A stretch of 64,000 nt of DNA from Oscillospiraceae bacterium (GTDB lineage Bacteria; Bacillota; Clostridia; Oscillospirales; Oscillospiraceae): assembly GCA_015067635.1 (NCBI GenBank), contig SVMA01000005.1:1-64000 (forward strand). Direction: 5' to 3'. Below, in pieces: positions 25,030 to 33,416 of the stretch (within the stretch, counting starts at the first letter, position 1; each line of letters starts with the position of its first letter). A program made the position numbers and the translations under genes. The notes under the pieces were generated by a model. It saw only the letters and a program-made list of their open reading frames with translations, ran no database searches and was not told the origin of the DNA.

Positions 25030-26727
25030 ATGTTTTGTAGAAATTGTGGTGCAGAATTGGAAGACGGTCAGGCCGTCTGCCCCTCCTGCAATGAACGTGT
25101 AGAAAAGATAAGGAAGCCCAAAAAGGCAAAAAAAGCCTGGAGCAAAGGGAAAAAATGGGCGGTGTGGACACCGGTCGTTGCGGTATCCCTGGTGCTGGCT
25201 TTGCTGATTGGTGGGACGGTTTACCTTTGGCAGCCCTTTGTCGGTCCTGCGCTGAAGGAAAATAATGCCCTTTGTAAGGATACCTTCCAGGATGACTATT
25301 GGGCAGGTAAGGTCCGCGATGAAGTGGTTGCTACTATGGGCGAGTACACACTGACCAACGGACAGCTTCAGGTCTATTACTGGATGCAGGTATATGATCT
25401 GGTCGAATACTATACCGAACAGTACGGAGAGTATGCAACCTACTACCTGGGCATTGACCTGAGCAAGCCCCTGAGTGAGCAGATTTACAACGAGCAAACC
25501 GGTCAGACCTGGGAGCAGTACTTCCTGGAGGATGCCTTCTATGCCTGGCACCGTTATACTGCTATGTATGATGAGGCAAAGAAGAATAACTACCAGTTGC
25601 CCGGTGAGCTCAAGAAGCTCATGTCCGAGATGGAGAGCAATATGAAGGAGGTCGCGAAGGAACAGAAGTTTGAGAGCGTGGACGCCATGCTGCAGAAGGA
25701 GCTGGGCGGCACCGTGACCTTTGCGGATTACTATTCCTATCAGGAAACCTTCTATGTGGGCAATTTGTATTTTTCGGAAGTATCCGCCAAGCTGGTATTT
25801 ACAGAAGCGGAAATGGATGAATTCTATCAGGAAAATAAGGAAGAGTTTGAAAAGGTCGGCATCAGCAAGGAAAGCGGCAAGCTGGCGGATATCCGCACGA
25901 TTCTCGTACAGCCTGTAGAAACAAAGGATGAAAACGGCAATACCGTCTACACAGACGATGCATGGAAAAAATGCGAGGAAAAGGCACAGGGAATTCTGGA
26001 TTCCTGGCTGGCAAGCGGCAAGACAGAGGCAAGCTTCGCTTCTCTGGCAGAAAAGAAGTCTGAGGATGACAACACCTATGCCAATGGCGGTCTGATGGAA
26101 TATGTGTCGGAAAATGCATTGACGTTAGTGGATGTACGGCATATTCTGATCATGCCGGAAGGCGGCACCAAGAGTGAGGACGGCACCAGCGTCACATACT
26201 CTGAGGCAGAGTGGGAAGCCTGCCGCAAGGAAGCGCAGGAGCTGTTGGATCAGTATCTGGCAGGAGAGAAGACCGAAGAGGCATTCGGTGCTTTGGCAAA
26301 CAAGCACAGCGATGACAACGACGGTAAGGTCACCAATGGCGGTCTGTATGCCGATGTTGCCATGGGAGAGATGGTCAAGCCCTTTGAAGAATGGATCTTC
26401 GACAGTAACCGTCAGGTGGGCGAAACCGGTCTGGTAAGAACTGACTTCGGTTATCACATCATGTACTTCGTGCATCGGGACGGTGCCGTAAATGACTGGA
26501 CCTTTGCGCAGGACCGTCTGGGCGGCGATTACACCATGGTCAAAACCGACGAAGGCTATCGCATTGTGTTCTATGTTGGGGATGAAGAGGGCTGGAAGGT
26601 CTACTGCAAGGACGGACTGATGAGCAAAGTGACGGAGGAGCTGCGGCAATCTTACGTAGATGCCCGTCCTGCCAATATAGAATATTGGAAGGTTATGCTC
26701 AGTGCCCGCACAGAGCAGGAAAGTTAA
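25030..26727 (+). CDS. Membrane-anchored protein with zinc ribbon and two parvulin (PpiC) domains
   Basis: 565 residues. N-terminal zinc ribbon FCRNCG/CPSCN (C3, C6, C17, C20), a basic stretch, then one transmembrane helix (about 45-67). The large outer part has a SurA/PrsA-like N-terminal helical region (about 90-285). Two consecutive parvulin-type isomerase modules follow: LADIRTILV to NGGLMEYV, and DVRHILIM to FGYHIMYFVHRD. It probably assists folding of exported proteins. Unlike PrsA it is anchored by a signal-anchor helix rather than a lipobox, and the cytoplasmic zinc ribbon is unusual. The ATG at 25030 has GGGAGAAAGAGG upstream. Confidence 0.83.
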   Translation: MFCRNCGAELEDGQAVCPSCNERVEKIRKPKKAKKAWSKGKKWAVWTPVVAVSLVLALLIGGTVYLWQPFVGPALKENNALCKDTFQDDYWAGKVRDEVVATMGEYTLTNGQLQVYYWMQVYDLVEYYTEQYGEYATYYLGIDLSKPLSEQIYNEQTGQTWEQYFLEDAFYAWHRYTAMYDEAKKNNYQLPGELKKLMSEMESNMKEVAKEQKFESVDAMLQKELGGTVTFADYYSYQETFYVGNLYFSEVSAKLVFTEAEMDEFYQENKEEFEKVGISKESGKLADIRTILVQPVETKDENGNTVYTDDAWKKCEEKAQGILDSWLASGKTEASFASLAEKKSEDDNTYANGGLMEYVSENALTLVDVRHILIMPEGGTKSEDGTSVTYSEAEWEACRKEAQELLDQYLAGEKTEEAFGALANKHSDDNDGKVTNGGLYADVAMGEMVKPFEEWIFDSNRQVGETGLVRTDFGYHIMYFVHRDGAVNDWTFAQDRLGGDYTMVKTDEGYRIVFYVGDEEGWKVYCKDGLMSKVTEELRQSYVDARPANIEYWKVMLSARTEQES

Positions 26728-26740
26728 AAAAATATATCCC

Positions 26741-26776
26741 CAGAGGCGGCTGCGTAGCAGCTTGCCTCCGGTTTTT
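26741..26776 (+). terminator. Terminator after the PPIase gene
   Basis: GAGGC-G-GCTGC stem with GCAGC-TT-GCCTC, followed by GGTTTTTATT. Confidence 0.75.
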
Positions 26777-26801
26777 ATTGGGCAAAACAGACCTTTTTGG
26801 A

Positions 26802-26831
26802 TTGACAGAATCCGCCGTTTTGTGATATAGT
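26802..26831 (+). promoter_or_regulatory. Promoter of the amidase gene
   Basis: TTGACA (26802-26807), 18 bases, TATAGT (26826-26831). Confidence 0.75.
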
Positions 26832-26863
26832 CTAGGGAGTGAAAATATGCAGGAGGATAATTC

Positions 26864-28408
26864 ATGACCGGCAAGGAAAGAACACGCCAGCCTGAAAGAA
26901 GGCCTACAATTTCAAACAATCAGCTGTTGCTGATCATCATCGGCGTCTTGGCGATGATCCTGGTTGTGCTGGTAGTGGTGATCGGCATCATGGGAAAAAC
27001 ACCGGCTCCGGAAACCGCAGGCAGTCAGGGAACGACTGTGCCCACACAGTCAGAGCCTGTGACAGAACCCACCGAATCAACGGAACCAACGACCCAACCG
27101 ACCCAACCGACCCAACCCACCACGGAGGCGCCCACACTTCCGGTCACACCCAGTGGCGGCAAGTATACCAATGTGGGTTACGGGTATATTGCAGAGGTCA
27201 TCCGTACAAATGTGGAAACCTTTGACGGCAAAACCAGCGACGATTACTCCCATCCCACCAACAACTACCTGCCCGAAGGAACCTTGGACTATTGTGCAAG
27301 GGAGCCTGTATACGGAAGCAGCACTTCCTATGCACTGCTTCGCAGCGGCCATCGGGTTTATGTAAAGAAGAAAATCTATCCTCCCACCCAGATCGTGCCG
27401 GAAATCGAGCAATATGAAGGAATGCTGCCCGATCACAATGAGATTGGCTTCGCTTCCATGACCACACGGGGCAGACACACGGTTTTGACGCTGGACTGCC
27501 TTTGGAAAGCACCCTTCTATTTCGATATAGCACCCCAGAAATATGCCAATCCCAATGGCGGCAAGGACCGGAATTATGCGGTCACCAGCGTTACGGCAAC
27601 GTATGTGGATATTACATTCTGTTATGCTACTTCTTTTACCGGTACTGTGCAGATTCCCAACGGGAATCCCTTGTTCAAGTCTGCGGAAGTGATTGAAAAT
27701 GAGTCGGATTACACCCTGCGGCTGCACCTGCGAAAAAAGGGCGGCTTCTACGGTTGGCATGCTTACTATAACGAGCAGGATCAGCTTTGCTTCCAGTTCC
27801 TGAATCCTGCAAAGGTAACGGCAGCTGCCAATAAATACGGTGCGAATCTGACCGGCGTGACAGTCATGATCGACGTGGGACACGGCGGTTTGGACGGCGG
27901 TGCCGTAGGCAAGGACGCTACCGGTAAGCAGTGGGATGAATCCGAGCTGAATATGCTGCTGGCGCAGGCCCTGAAGGCAGAGCTGGAAAGCGTTGGCGCA
28001 ACGGTGATTTTCAACCGGACAGAGGATGTTTCCATAAATATCAATGACCGTCTGGATAATTTGGTCGAGACCAGTCCGGATGTCTGCATTGCCATCCACC
28101 AAAATTCCTATAAGGATGAGAGCATCACCGGTTTTGATGCGATGTACTTTACGCCCTATTCCAAGGTGTTGGCGGAACGCATTGCGGTGAATACCAAGAA
28201 TACAGGCATTTATAAAAAATCCCTGTTCAAGTGGTCGGTAAGCTACTTTATGATGCGGCAGACGGTTTGCCCCATTATGCTCACCGAAAACGGTTACCTT
28301 TCCAATGTGGAGGAGCTGACCGGAATGTTTACACCGGAAGTAGTACAGAAGAAGGCTTCGGCCATTGCCCAGGGCATTTCGGATTACTTCCTGGAAATCA
28401 ATAAATAA
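26864..28408 (+). CDS. N-acetylmuramoyl-L-alanine amidase, membrane-anchored
   Basis: 514 residues. A short basic N-terminus is followed by one transmembrane helix (about 22-43), a Thr/Pro/Glu-rich linker with PTQ repeats (about 50-90), an uncharacterised beta-rich region (about 100-310) and a C-terminal Amidase_3 domain (VMIDVGHGGLDGGAVG, WDESELNMLLA, NRTEDV, AIHQNSY, ENGYLSN). The conserved His/Glu/His set of zinc amidases is present. It cleaves the peptide stem from glycan chains during division or growth. AGGAGG lies 8 bases upstream of the ATG at 26864. Confidence 0.93.
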   Translation: MTGKERTRQPERRPTISNNQLLLIIIGVLAMILVVLVVVIGIMGKTPAPETAGSQGTTVPTQSEPVTEPTESTEPTTQPTQPTQPTTEAPTLPVTPSGGKYTNVGYGYIAEVIRTNVETFDGKTSDDYSHPTNNYLPEGTLDYCAREPVYGSSTSYALLRSGHRVYVKKKIYPPTQIVPEIEQYEGMLPDHNEIGFASMTTRGRHTVLTLDCLWKAPFYFDIAPQKYANPNGGKDRNYAVTSVTATYVDITFCYATSFTGTVQIPNGNPLFKSAEVIENESDYTLRLHLRKKGGFYGWHAYYNEQDQLCFQFLNPAKVTAAANKYGANLTGVTVMIDVGHGGLDGGAVGKDATGKQWDESELNMLLAQALKAELESVGATVIFNRTEDVSININDRLDNLVETSPDVCIAIHQNSYKDESITGFDAMYFTPYSKVLAERIAVNTKNTGIYKKSLFKWSVSYFMMRQTVCPIMLTENGYLSNVEELTGMFTPEVVQKKASAIAQGISDYFLEINK

Positions 28409-28410
28409 GA

Positions 28411-28442
28411 AAACTGCGCTGCTTTTTGCAGCGCAGTTTTTA
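28411..28442. terminator. Bidirectional terminator between the amidase and dus genes
   Basis: AAACTGCGCTGC-TTTTT-GCAGCGCAGTTTTT, a 12-bp perfect stem with A and T flanks, serving both converging genes. Confidence 0.9.
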
Positions 28443-29366
28443 TGTGTTTCGGAAGGGAAGGGTTCGGAAAATTTCTGTTGTGACAGTGCGGTATTCCTGT
28501 AGGTCGGTAGTCTTTCGCAGGCGCTTTCCCAGTTTTTCGTTATTTTCAAATCGAGGAAGCCAGTAGCTCCAGTTTTCCTTCAGGCGAAACATGGCATTGC
28601 GGCTTCCACCGAAGAGTACCAGATATTCTTCCAACAGAGCGTTGTGAAAGGCTTCCAGTGTTTCATTGGTGGTGCCGGCACTCAGCATACCCGGGTCCGC
28701 CGCCAGACCGCGTCCCAGCATCAAAGCCTCCACGGAAGGAAATTCTGCAGTAATGGCGCTGCAGTCCGAAAGGGAAAACAGGTCGCCGTTATAGCACAAG
28801 GGATTTTTGCTGTTTTGAACAGCATAGCGGAACATTTCCCTATCTGCATCCCCTTGATAAAACTGCTTGCGTACCCGGGGATGCACGGTCATTTCCTTTA
28901 TGGGATAGCGGTTAAAGACCTCCAAAAGTTCCGGAAATTCTGCGCTTTCCGTTAAGCCCAGACGAGTCTTGACGGAAATAGGCAGGGGGGATGCGGTAAA
29001 GACGGCATCCAGAAAACAGTCAAGAGCATGGGGATCTGCCAGCATGCCGGCACCCTTTCCTTTGGCAACCACGGTGCCGGAAGGGCAGCCTGTATTCAGG
29101 TTTACTTCGGTGTAACCGCGGTCGCGGCAAACATTGACTGCCCAGAGAAAATCCTCAGCAACCTTTGTCAGAATTTGCGGAACGGCAAGAAAGTCGAGGG
29201 AATCCGCCGGTGGCAATTCCCTGTCTTCCTTTGCAGACAGGGTGCGATGCATGGTAGGGGAGAGAAAGGGCATAAAGTAACGGTCAACACCGCCAAAATA
29301 CCGATGATGCAGACGGCGGTAGACACTGTCGGTCAGCCCCTCCATAGGAGCATAGTAATAGCGCAT
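28440..29366 (-). CDS. dus: tRNA-dihydrouridine synthase
   Basis: Flavin enzyme that reduces uridine in tRNA D-loops. 308 residues, TIM barrel. Starts YYAPMEGLTDSVYRR (FMN-binding), with the catalytic-cysteine motif NLNTGCPSGTVVAKGKGAGM, then PISVKTRLG and TVHPRVRKQFYQG. The order and length suit the DusA/B/C superfamily; the exact uridine target cannot be told. GGAGGATATT precedes the ATG at 29366. Confidence 0.93.
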   Translation of the reverse strand: MRYYYAPMEGLTDSVYRRLHHRYFGGVDRYFMPFLSPTMHRTLSAKEDRELPPADSLDFLAVPQILTKVAEDFLWAVNVCRDRGYTEVNLNTGCPSGTVVAKGKGAGMLADPHALDCFLDAVFTASPLPISVKTRLGLTESAEFPELLEVFNRYPIKEMTVHPRVRKQFYQGDADREMFRYAVQNSKNPLCYNGDLFSLSDCSAITAEFPSVEALMLGRGLAADPGMLSAGTTNETLEAFHNALLEEYLVLFGGSRNAMFRLKENWSYWLPRFENNEKLGKRLRKTTDLQEYRTVTTEIFRTLPFRNT

Positions 29367-29375
29367 AATATCCTC

Positions 29376-30254
29376 CTAACAGGTGAAATCTGCGGTGAGG
29401 GAATGAACATAAGCGCGGGGAGACAAACCGTAGACCTTGCGAAAAGCACGGAAAAAAGCGGGATAATCCCTAAAGCCGCAGGCGGAAAAAACTTCCACCG
29501 GCTTTTGTCCCTGCGCCATAAGCTGACGGGCGATCAGCAACCGCTTTTTTTGAATGTACTGATAAATCCCTGTGCCCATTTGCTTGTTAAACTCGTGACT
29601 CAAATGATATTTGCTGACGAAAAAGCGCTCTGCCAGCATATCCAGAGACAGAGGCTGCTGATAATGCAAATTGATATAGTCAATTACCTGCGCTACCACA
29701 GAATTGTCATTGGTTCCCGGTTCGGTGGCAATCAGGGGAGAATCTGCCAGACGGTTTACGTGGATCATCAATTCTGTCAGAAGATTTTTTTGCAGCAAAT
29801 CGGAGCCGAAGGCAGGCTGTGCCTGTTCTTGAAGCAAAGCTTCCATCATGGCGGGGATGGCTCTGCGCTGTTCGGCGGATAAATAAAGAAGATTGCTGTA
29901 ATGCGGTCGGGTCATGTCAAAGCAACGGCATAGATCTGTCTGTTCACTGGAAAGCTGTTGTAACAGGCTGGGGGTGATCCAAAGCATATATCGCTCGTAG
30001 GGGGCGGCGTCCGGCTTGATGTAGACCTGATGCAGCTCCCGGGGATTGATGATCAGCATATCTCCGGGACGCACATGGTATACCCGACTTTCTATTACAT
30101 AGGTGACATCGCCGGAGATGAGAAAGTTTACCTCATAGAAGTCGTGGTGGTGTAGTTCCACATCCTTCAGGTCGGTGTCCCATTTGTGTGCAACCTCGAA
30201 ATCCGTCTTCAGCATTTTTTGCCGCGGGTCAAAACTGGGCAGTGCTTTTGCCAT
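29376..30254 (-). CDS. AraC-family transcriptional regulator, likely of the uxa operon
   Basis: 292 residues. An N-terminal cupin-like effector domain (about 25-110: HHHDFYEVNFLISGDVTYVI, HVRPGDMLIINPRELHQV) and a C-terminal double helix-turn-helix (about 190-285: LAERFFVSKYHLSHEFNKQM, VFSACGFRDYPAFFRAFRK). Divergently transcribed from uxaB across 161 bp, so it probably activates the uronate operon in response to a uronate-derived inducer. The ATG at 30254 has GGAGGTGATACAG upstream. Effector not determinable from sequence. Confidence 0.92.
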   Translation of the reverse strand: MAKALPSFDPRQKMLKTDFEVAHKWDTDLKDVELHHHDFYEVNFLISGDVTYVIESRVYHVRPGDMLIINPRELHQVYIKPDAAPYERYMLWITPSLLQQLSSEQTDLCRCFDMTRPHYSNLLYLSAEQRRAIPAMMEALLQEQAQPAFGSDLLQKNLLTELMIHVNRLADSPLIATEPGTNDNSVVAQVIDYINLHYQQPLSLDMLAERFFVSKYHLSHEFNKQMGTGIYQYIQKKRLLIARQLMAQGQKPVEVFSACGFRDYPAFFRAFRKVYGLSPRAYVHSLTADFTC

Positions 30255-30274
30255 CTGTATCACCTCCGGAATCC

Positions 30275-30303
30275 ATGATACCGGAAGCAAATCCCTGTGT
30301 CAA
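30275..30303 (-). promoter_or_regulatory. Promoter of the AraC gene
   Basis: TTGACA (30298-30303), 17 bases, TATCAT (30275-30280) on the minus strand. Confidence 0.8.
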
Positions 30304-30323
30304 GAAAAATATAGCAACAATCA

Positions 30324-30377
30324 CAATGTTTTACCGCAAATTATGATATTTTGTTGTAAAAACATTGAAGATATAAT
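30324..30377 (+). promoter_or_regulatory. uxa operon control region with split inverted repeat and lone -10
   Basis: CAATGTTTT (30324-30332) and AAAACATTG (30359-30367) form a 9-bp inverted repeat 26 bases apart. TATAAT (30372-30377) follows at once but has no good -35 at 16-18 bases. This fits a promoter needing an activator. That the AraC protein binds here is inferred. Confidence 0.55.
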
Positions 30378-30415
30378 GAAATTACAAAATAAAACAACAT
30401 GGAGGGCGATATACC

Positions 30416-31915
30416 ATGGAATTACTTAATTACAAAACACTGAAAGCATCCGGCTATGACGGATACATTTTGGAAAAGGCACCGGAAAAGGTACTTCAGT
30501 TCGGAGAAGGCAACTTCCTGCGTGCCTTTGTGGATTACTGGTTTGACCTGGCAAATGAAAAGGCCGGCTGGAACGGTAAGTGCTGTCTGGTTCAGCCCAT
30601 TGCACCCGGTCTGGCACCCATGATTAACGAGCAGGAAGGCTTGTACACATTGTATCTGCGGGGCAGTCAGAACGGACAGAAGGTGGATGATAAGCGGGTG
30701 ATCTCCTGTGTTTCCCGTTGTTTGAATCCCTATGAGGCAGAGGGCTACCGTCAGATGATGGAGGTGGCCGTCAGCGATGATCTGGAAATCATTGTTTCCA
30801 ACACCACCGAGGCAGGCATTGTCTATGATCCCGCTTGCCAGATGAGCGACATTCCTTGTGCATCCTTCCCCGGAAAGATGACGCAGGTGCTGTATCAGCG
30901 GTTTCAGGCCGGTAAATCCGGCTTGCTGATCCTTGCCTGTGAGTTGATTGACAACAACGGCAAGGAATTGCAAAAGTGCGTCAATCAGTACATTGACCAA
31001 TGGGGGCTGTGCGAGGAATTCCGCACCTATGTCAACGAGAAGTGTACCTTCTGCGGCTCTTTGGTGGATAGGATCGTTCCCGGCCGTATCCGTGATGCAA
31101 AAGAAGTGGCAGAGCTGGAGGAAAAGCATGGCTACGCAGACCCCTTGCTGGACGTGGGTGAGGTGTTCGGTCTGTGGGTCATTGAAGGCGATCCTGCGCT
31201 GAATGATGTTCTGCCCTTCCGCAAGGCAGGTTTGGAGGATCGGGTATTTGTGGCTCCGGATATGACTCCTTACAAGAAGCGCAAGGTGCGCATCCTGAAC
31301 GGCTCCCACACCGGCACAACTCTGGGTGCTTATCTGGGTGGCTATGACATTGTCCGTGACTGTATGGGCGACGCGTCTGTGCTGGGCTTTATGAACAAGA
31401 TGCTTCAGACGGAAATTGTACCCATTCTGCCGCTGGATCAGGAGGATTGCAAGGCGTTTGCAGCCGCAGTTCAGGATCGCTTCAACAATCCCTTCGTCAA
31501 CCATGAGTTGATGAGCATTTCTCTGAATTCCACCTCCAAGTGGCGAGCAAGAAATATGCCCAGCTTCCTGGAGTATATTGAAAAGAACGGCACACTGCCC
31601 ACCTGTCTGAGCATGGGCTATGCCGCATACATTGCATTTTTCAGCAATGACATTCAGGAGCTGAATGACGAGGGGCTTGTCTGCCGTCGTCCCAAGGGTA
31701 ATACCTATACCTGTATTGATGACCGTTGGGTACTGGAGCACTACTATGCCCATCGGGATGACAGCGTTGAAGACCTGGTTCATTCTGTCATGACCAACAC
31801 CCAGATGTGGGGGCGTGATTTGACGGAGATCGCCGGCTTTGAGGCGCTGACGGTTAAGAATGTAAAGCTGATTCGGGAAGCAGGAGCGATCGCTGCCTAT
31901 GCTTCCTGCCTGTAA
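30416..31915 (+). CDS. uxaB: Tagaturonate reductase (altronate oxidoreductase)
   Basis: Reduces D-tagaturonate to D-altronate with NADH in galacturonate breakdown. 499 residues, mannitol-dehydrogenase superfamily: QFGEGNFLRAFVDYWFD (nucleotide-binding), IVSNTTEAGI, LACELIDNNGKELQ and KKRKVRILNGSHTGTTLGA with the catalytic Lys/Asn/His region. It lacks the fructuronate reductase (UxuB) length and pattern. First gene of uxaB-uxaA-uxaC-esterase. ATG 30416 follows GGAGGGCGATATACC. Confidence 0.94.
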   Translation: MELLNYKTLKASGYDGYILEKAPEKVLQFGEGNFLRAFVDYWFDLANEKAGWNGKCCLVQPIAPGLAPMINEQEGLYTLYLRGSQNGQKVDDKRVISCVSRCLNPYEAEGYRQMMEVAVSDDLEIIVSNTTEAGIVYDPACQMSDIPCASFPGKMTQVLYQRFQAGKSGLLILACELIDNNGKELQKCVNQYIDQWGLCEEFRTYVNEKCTFCGSLVDRIVPGRIRDAKEVAELEEKHGYADPLLDVGEVFGLWVIEGDPALNDVLPFRKAGLEDRVFVAPDMTPYKKRKVRILNGSHTGTTLGAYLGGYDIVRDCMGDASVLGFMNKMLQTEIVPILPLDQEDCKAFAAAVQDRFNNPFVNHELMSISLNSTSKWRARNMPSFLEYIEKNGTLPTCLSMGYAAYIAFFSNDIQELNDEGLVCRRPKGNTYTCIDDRWVLEHYYAHRDDSVEDLVHSVMTNTQMWGRDLTEIAGFEALTVKNVKLIREAGAIAAYASCL

Positions 31916-31925
31916 GGAGAACGAT

Positions 31926-33398
31926 ATGCCGGATTTGATTCGCATCCATCCCAAGGACAATGTGGCGGTAGCCCTGCATACGGTGGCTGCCGGAACGGTT
32001 TTTGAGGGTGTGACCGCGCAAATGGATATCCCTCAGGGACACAAAATGGCGTTGACGTCCATTCAGGACGGAGCACAGGTGATAAAGTACGGCTTCTCCA
32101 TCGGTCATGCCACGGCTGAAATTGTTCCCGGTCAGTGGGTGCATACCCATAACATGGCTACCAATTTGTCCGGAGAGATGACATATACTTATGAACCGGA
32201 TATTCAGCATTTACCCCCCCTTCCTGCACGGACCTTCCGGGGTTATCGCCGGAAGGACGGCAAAGCGGGTGTGCGCAATGAGATTTGGGTGATTCCCACA
32301 GTGGGCTGCGTCAATGACGTGGCAAAGGCCTTGGTGCGGGAAAATCAGGATCTGGTTTCCGGCTCCATTGACGGACTGTACACCTTTACCCATCCCTTCG
32401 GCTGTTCCCAGACCGGTGAGGATCATGCCCAGACGCGGAAATTGCTGGCGGCACTGACCAAGCATCCCAATGCCGGCGCGGTATTGGTGTTGAGTCTGGG
32501 GTGTGAAAACCTGACGCAGGAGCAGTTTCTGGCAGAATTGGGAGAATTTGACAGCAAGCGCATAAAATTCTTGGTTTGCCAGCAGGTTTCCGATGAGATG
32601 GAAGCCGGTCGGGCAATGCTTCAGGAATGTGCCGCCTTTGCCGGCCAATTCCAAAGAGAGGATATCCCGGCCTCTGAGCTGATTATCGGCATGAAATGCG
32701 GTGGATCGGACGGTCTGTCCGGCATCACCGCCAACCCTGTGGTGGGCCGATTCTCCGATATGCTGGTGGCGCAGGGCGGTTCTACGGTATTGACGGAAGT
32801 GCCGGAAATGTTCGGAGCGGAAGGCTTTTTGATGAATCGCTGCATTAACGAAGATATCTTCCAAAAAGCAGTGGAGATGATCAATGGCTTCAAGGCCTAT
32901 TTCATTCGCCATAACGAGGTGGTTTACGACAATCCCAGCCCCGGCAACAGGCAGGGGGGAATCACCACTTTGGAGGATAAATCCTGCGGCTGTGTGCAAA
33001 AGGGCGGTACAGCGCCCATTATGGATGTTATCGGCTACGGCGATACGGTAGTTTCCAAGGGACTGAATATGCTTTACGGACCGGGCAATGACCTGGTTTC
33101 CGCCACAGCGCTTACAGCTGCCGGTGCACACGTGATCCTCTTTACCACCGGTCGTGGCACTCCCTTTGGTGCACCGGCACCTACCATGAAGCTGTCCACC
33201 AACACACCTTTGGCAACAAAGAAGGCAGGCTGGATCGACTTCAATGCCGGTACGGTGGCGGACGGAGAAAAGACGCTGGATGCGTCTGCCAATGACCTGA
33301 TGGATGCGGTGCTGGCAGTTGCTTCCGGAAAGCTGACATGCGCAGAAGAGCGCGGCTTCCGGGAAATATCTATCTTCAAAGATGGCGTGGTTCTATAA
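31926..33398 (+). CDS. uxaA: Altronate dehydratase
   Basis: Converts D-altronate to 2-keto-3-deoxygluconate. 490 residues with the N-terminal SAF domain (IRIHPKDNVAVAL, about 1-90) fused to the catalytic UxaA domain (RTFRGYRRKDGKAGVRNEIWVI, HPFGCSQTGEDHAQT, MKCGGSDGLSGITANP, EDKSCGCVQKGG); Cys and His ligands for iron are visible. The ATG at 31926 has AAGGAGA upstream, 10 bases after uxaB. Confidence 0.95.
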   Translation: MPDLIRIHPKDNVAVALHTVAAGTVFEGVTAQMDIPQGHKMALTSIQDGAQVIKYGFSIGHATAEIVPGQWVHTHNMATNLSGEMTYTYEPDIQHLPPLPARTFRGYRRKDGKAGVRNEIWVIPTVGCVNDVAKALVRENQDLVSGSIDGLYTFTHPFGCSQTGEDHAQTRKLLAALTKHPNAGAVLVLSLGCENLTQEQFLAELGEFDSKRIKFLVCQQVSDEMEAGRAMLQECAAFAGQFQREDIPASELIIGMKCGGSDGLSGITANPVVGRFSDMLVAQGGSTVLTEVPEMFGAEGFLMNRCINEDIFQKAVEMINGFKAYFIRHNEVVYDNPSPGNRQGGITTLEDKSCGCVQKGGTAPIMDVIGYGDTVVSKGLNMLYGPGNDLVSATALTAAGAHVILFTTGRGTPFGAPAPTMKLSTNTPLATKKAGWIDFNAGTVADGEKTLDASANDLMDAVLAVASGKLTCAEERGFREISIFKDGVVL

Positions 33399-33416
33399 CA
33401 GAAAAGGAGTGCTTTT

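Noticed and set aside
26995..27150. Repeat array from ACC-CAA and similar triplets in the amidase gene
   Set aside because: It encodes the Thr/Pro/Gln linker. It is low complexity rather than a CRISPR or regulatory repeat.
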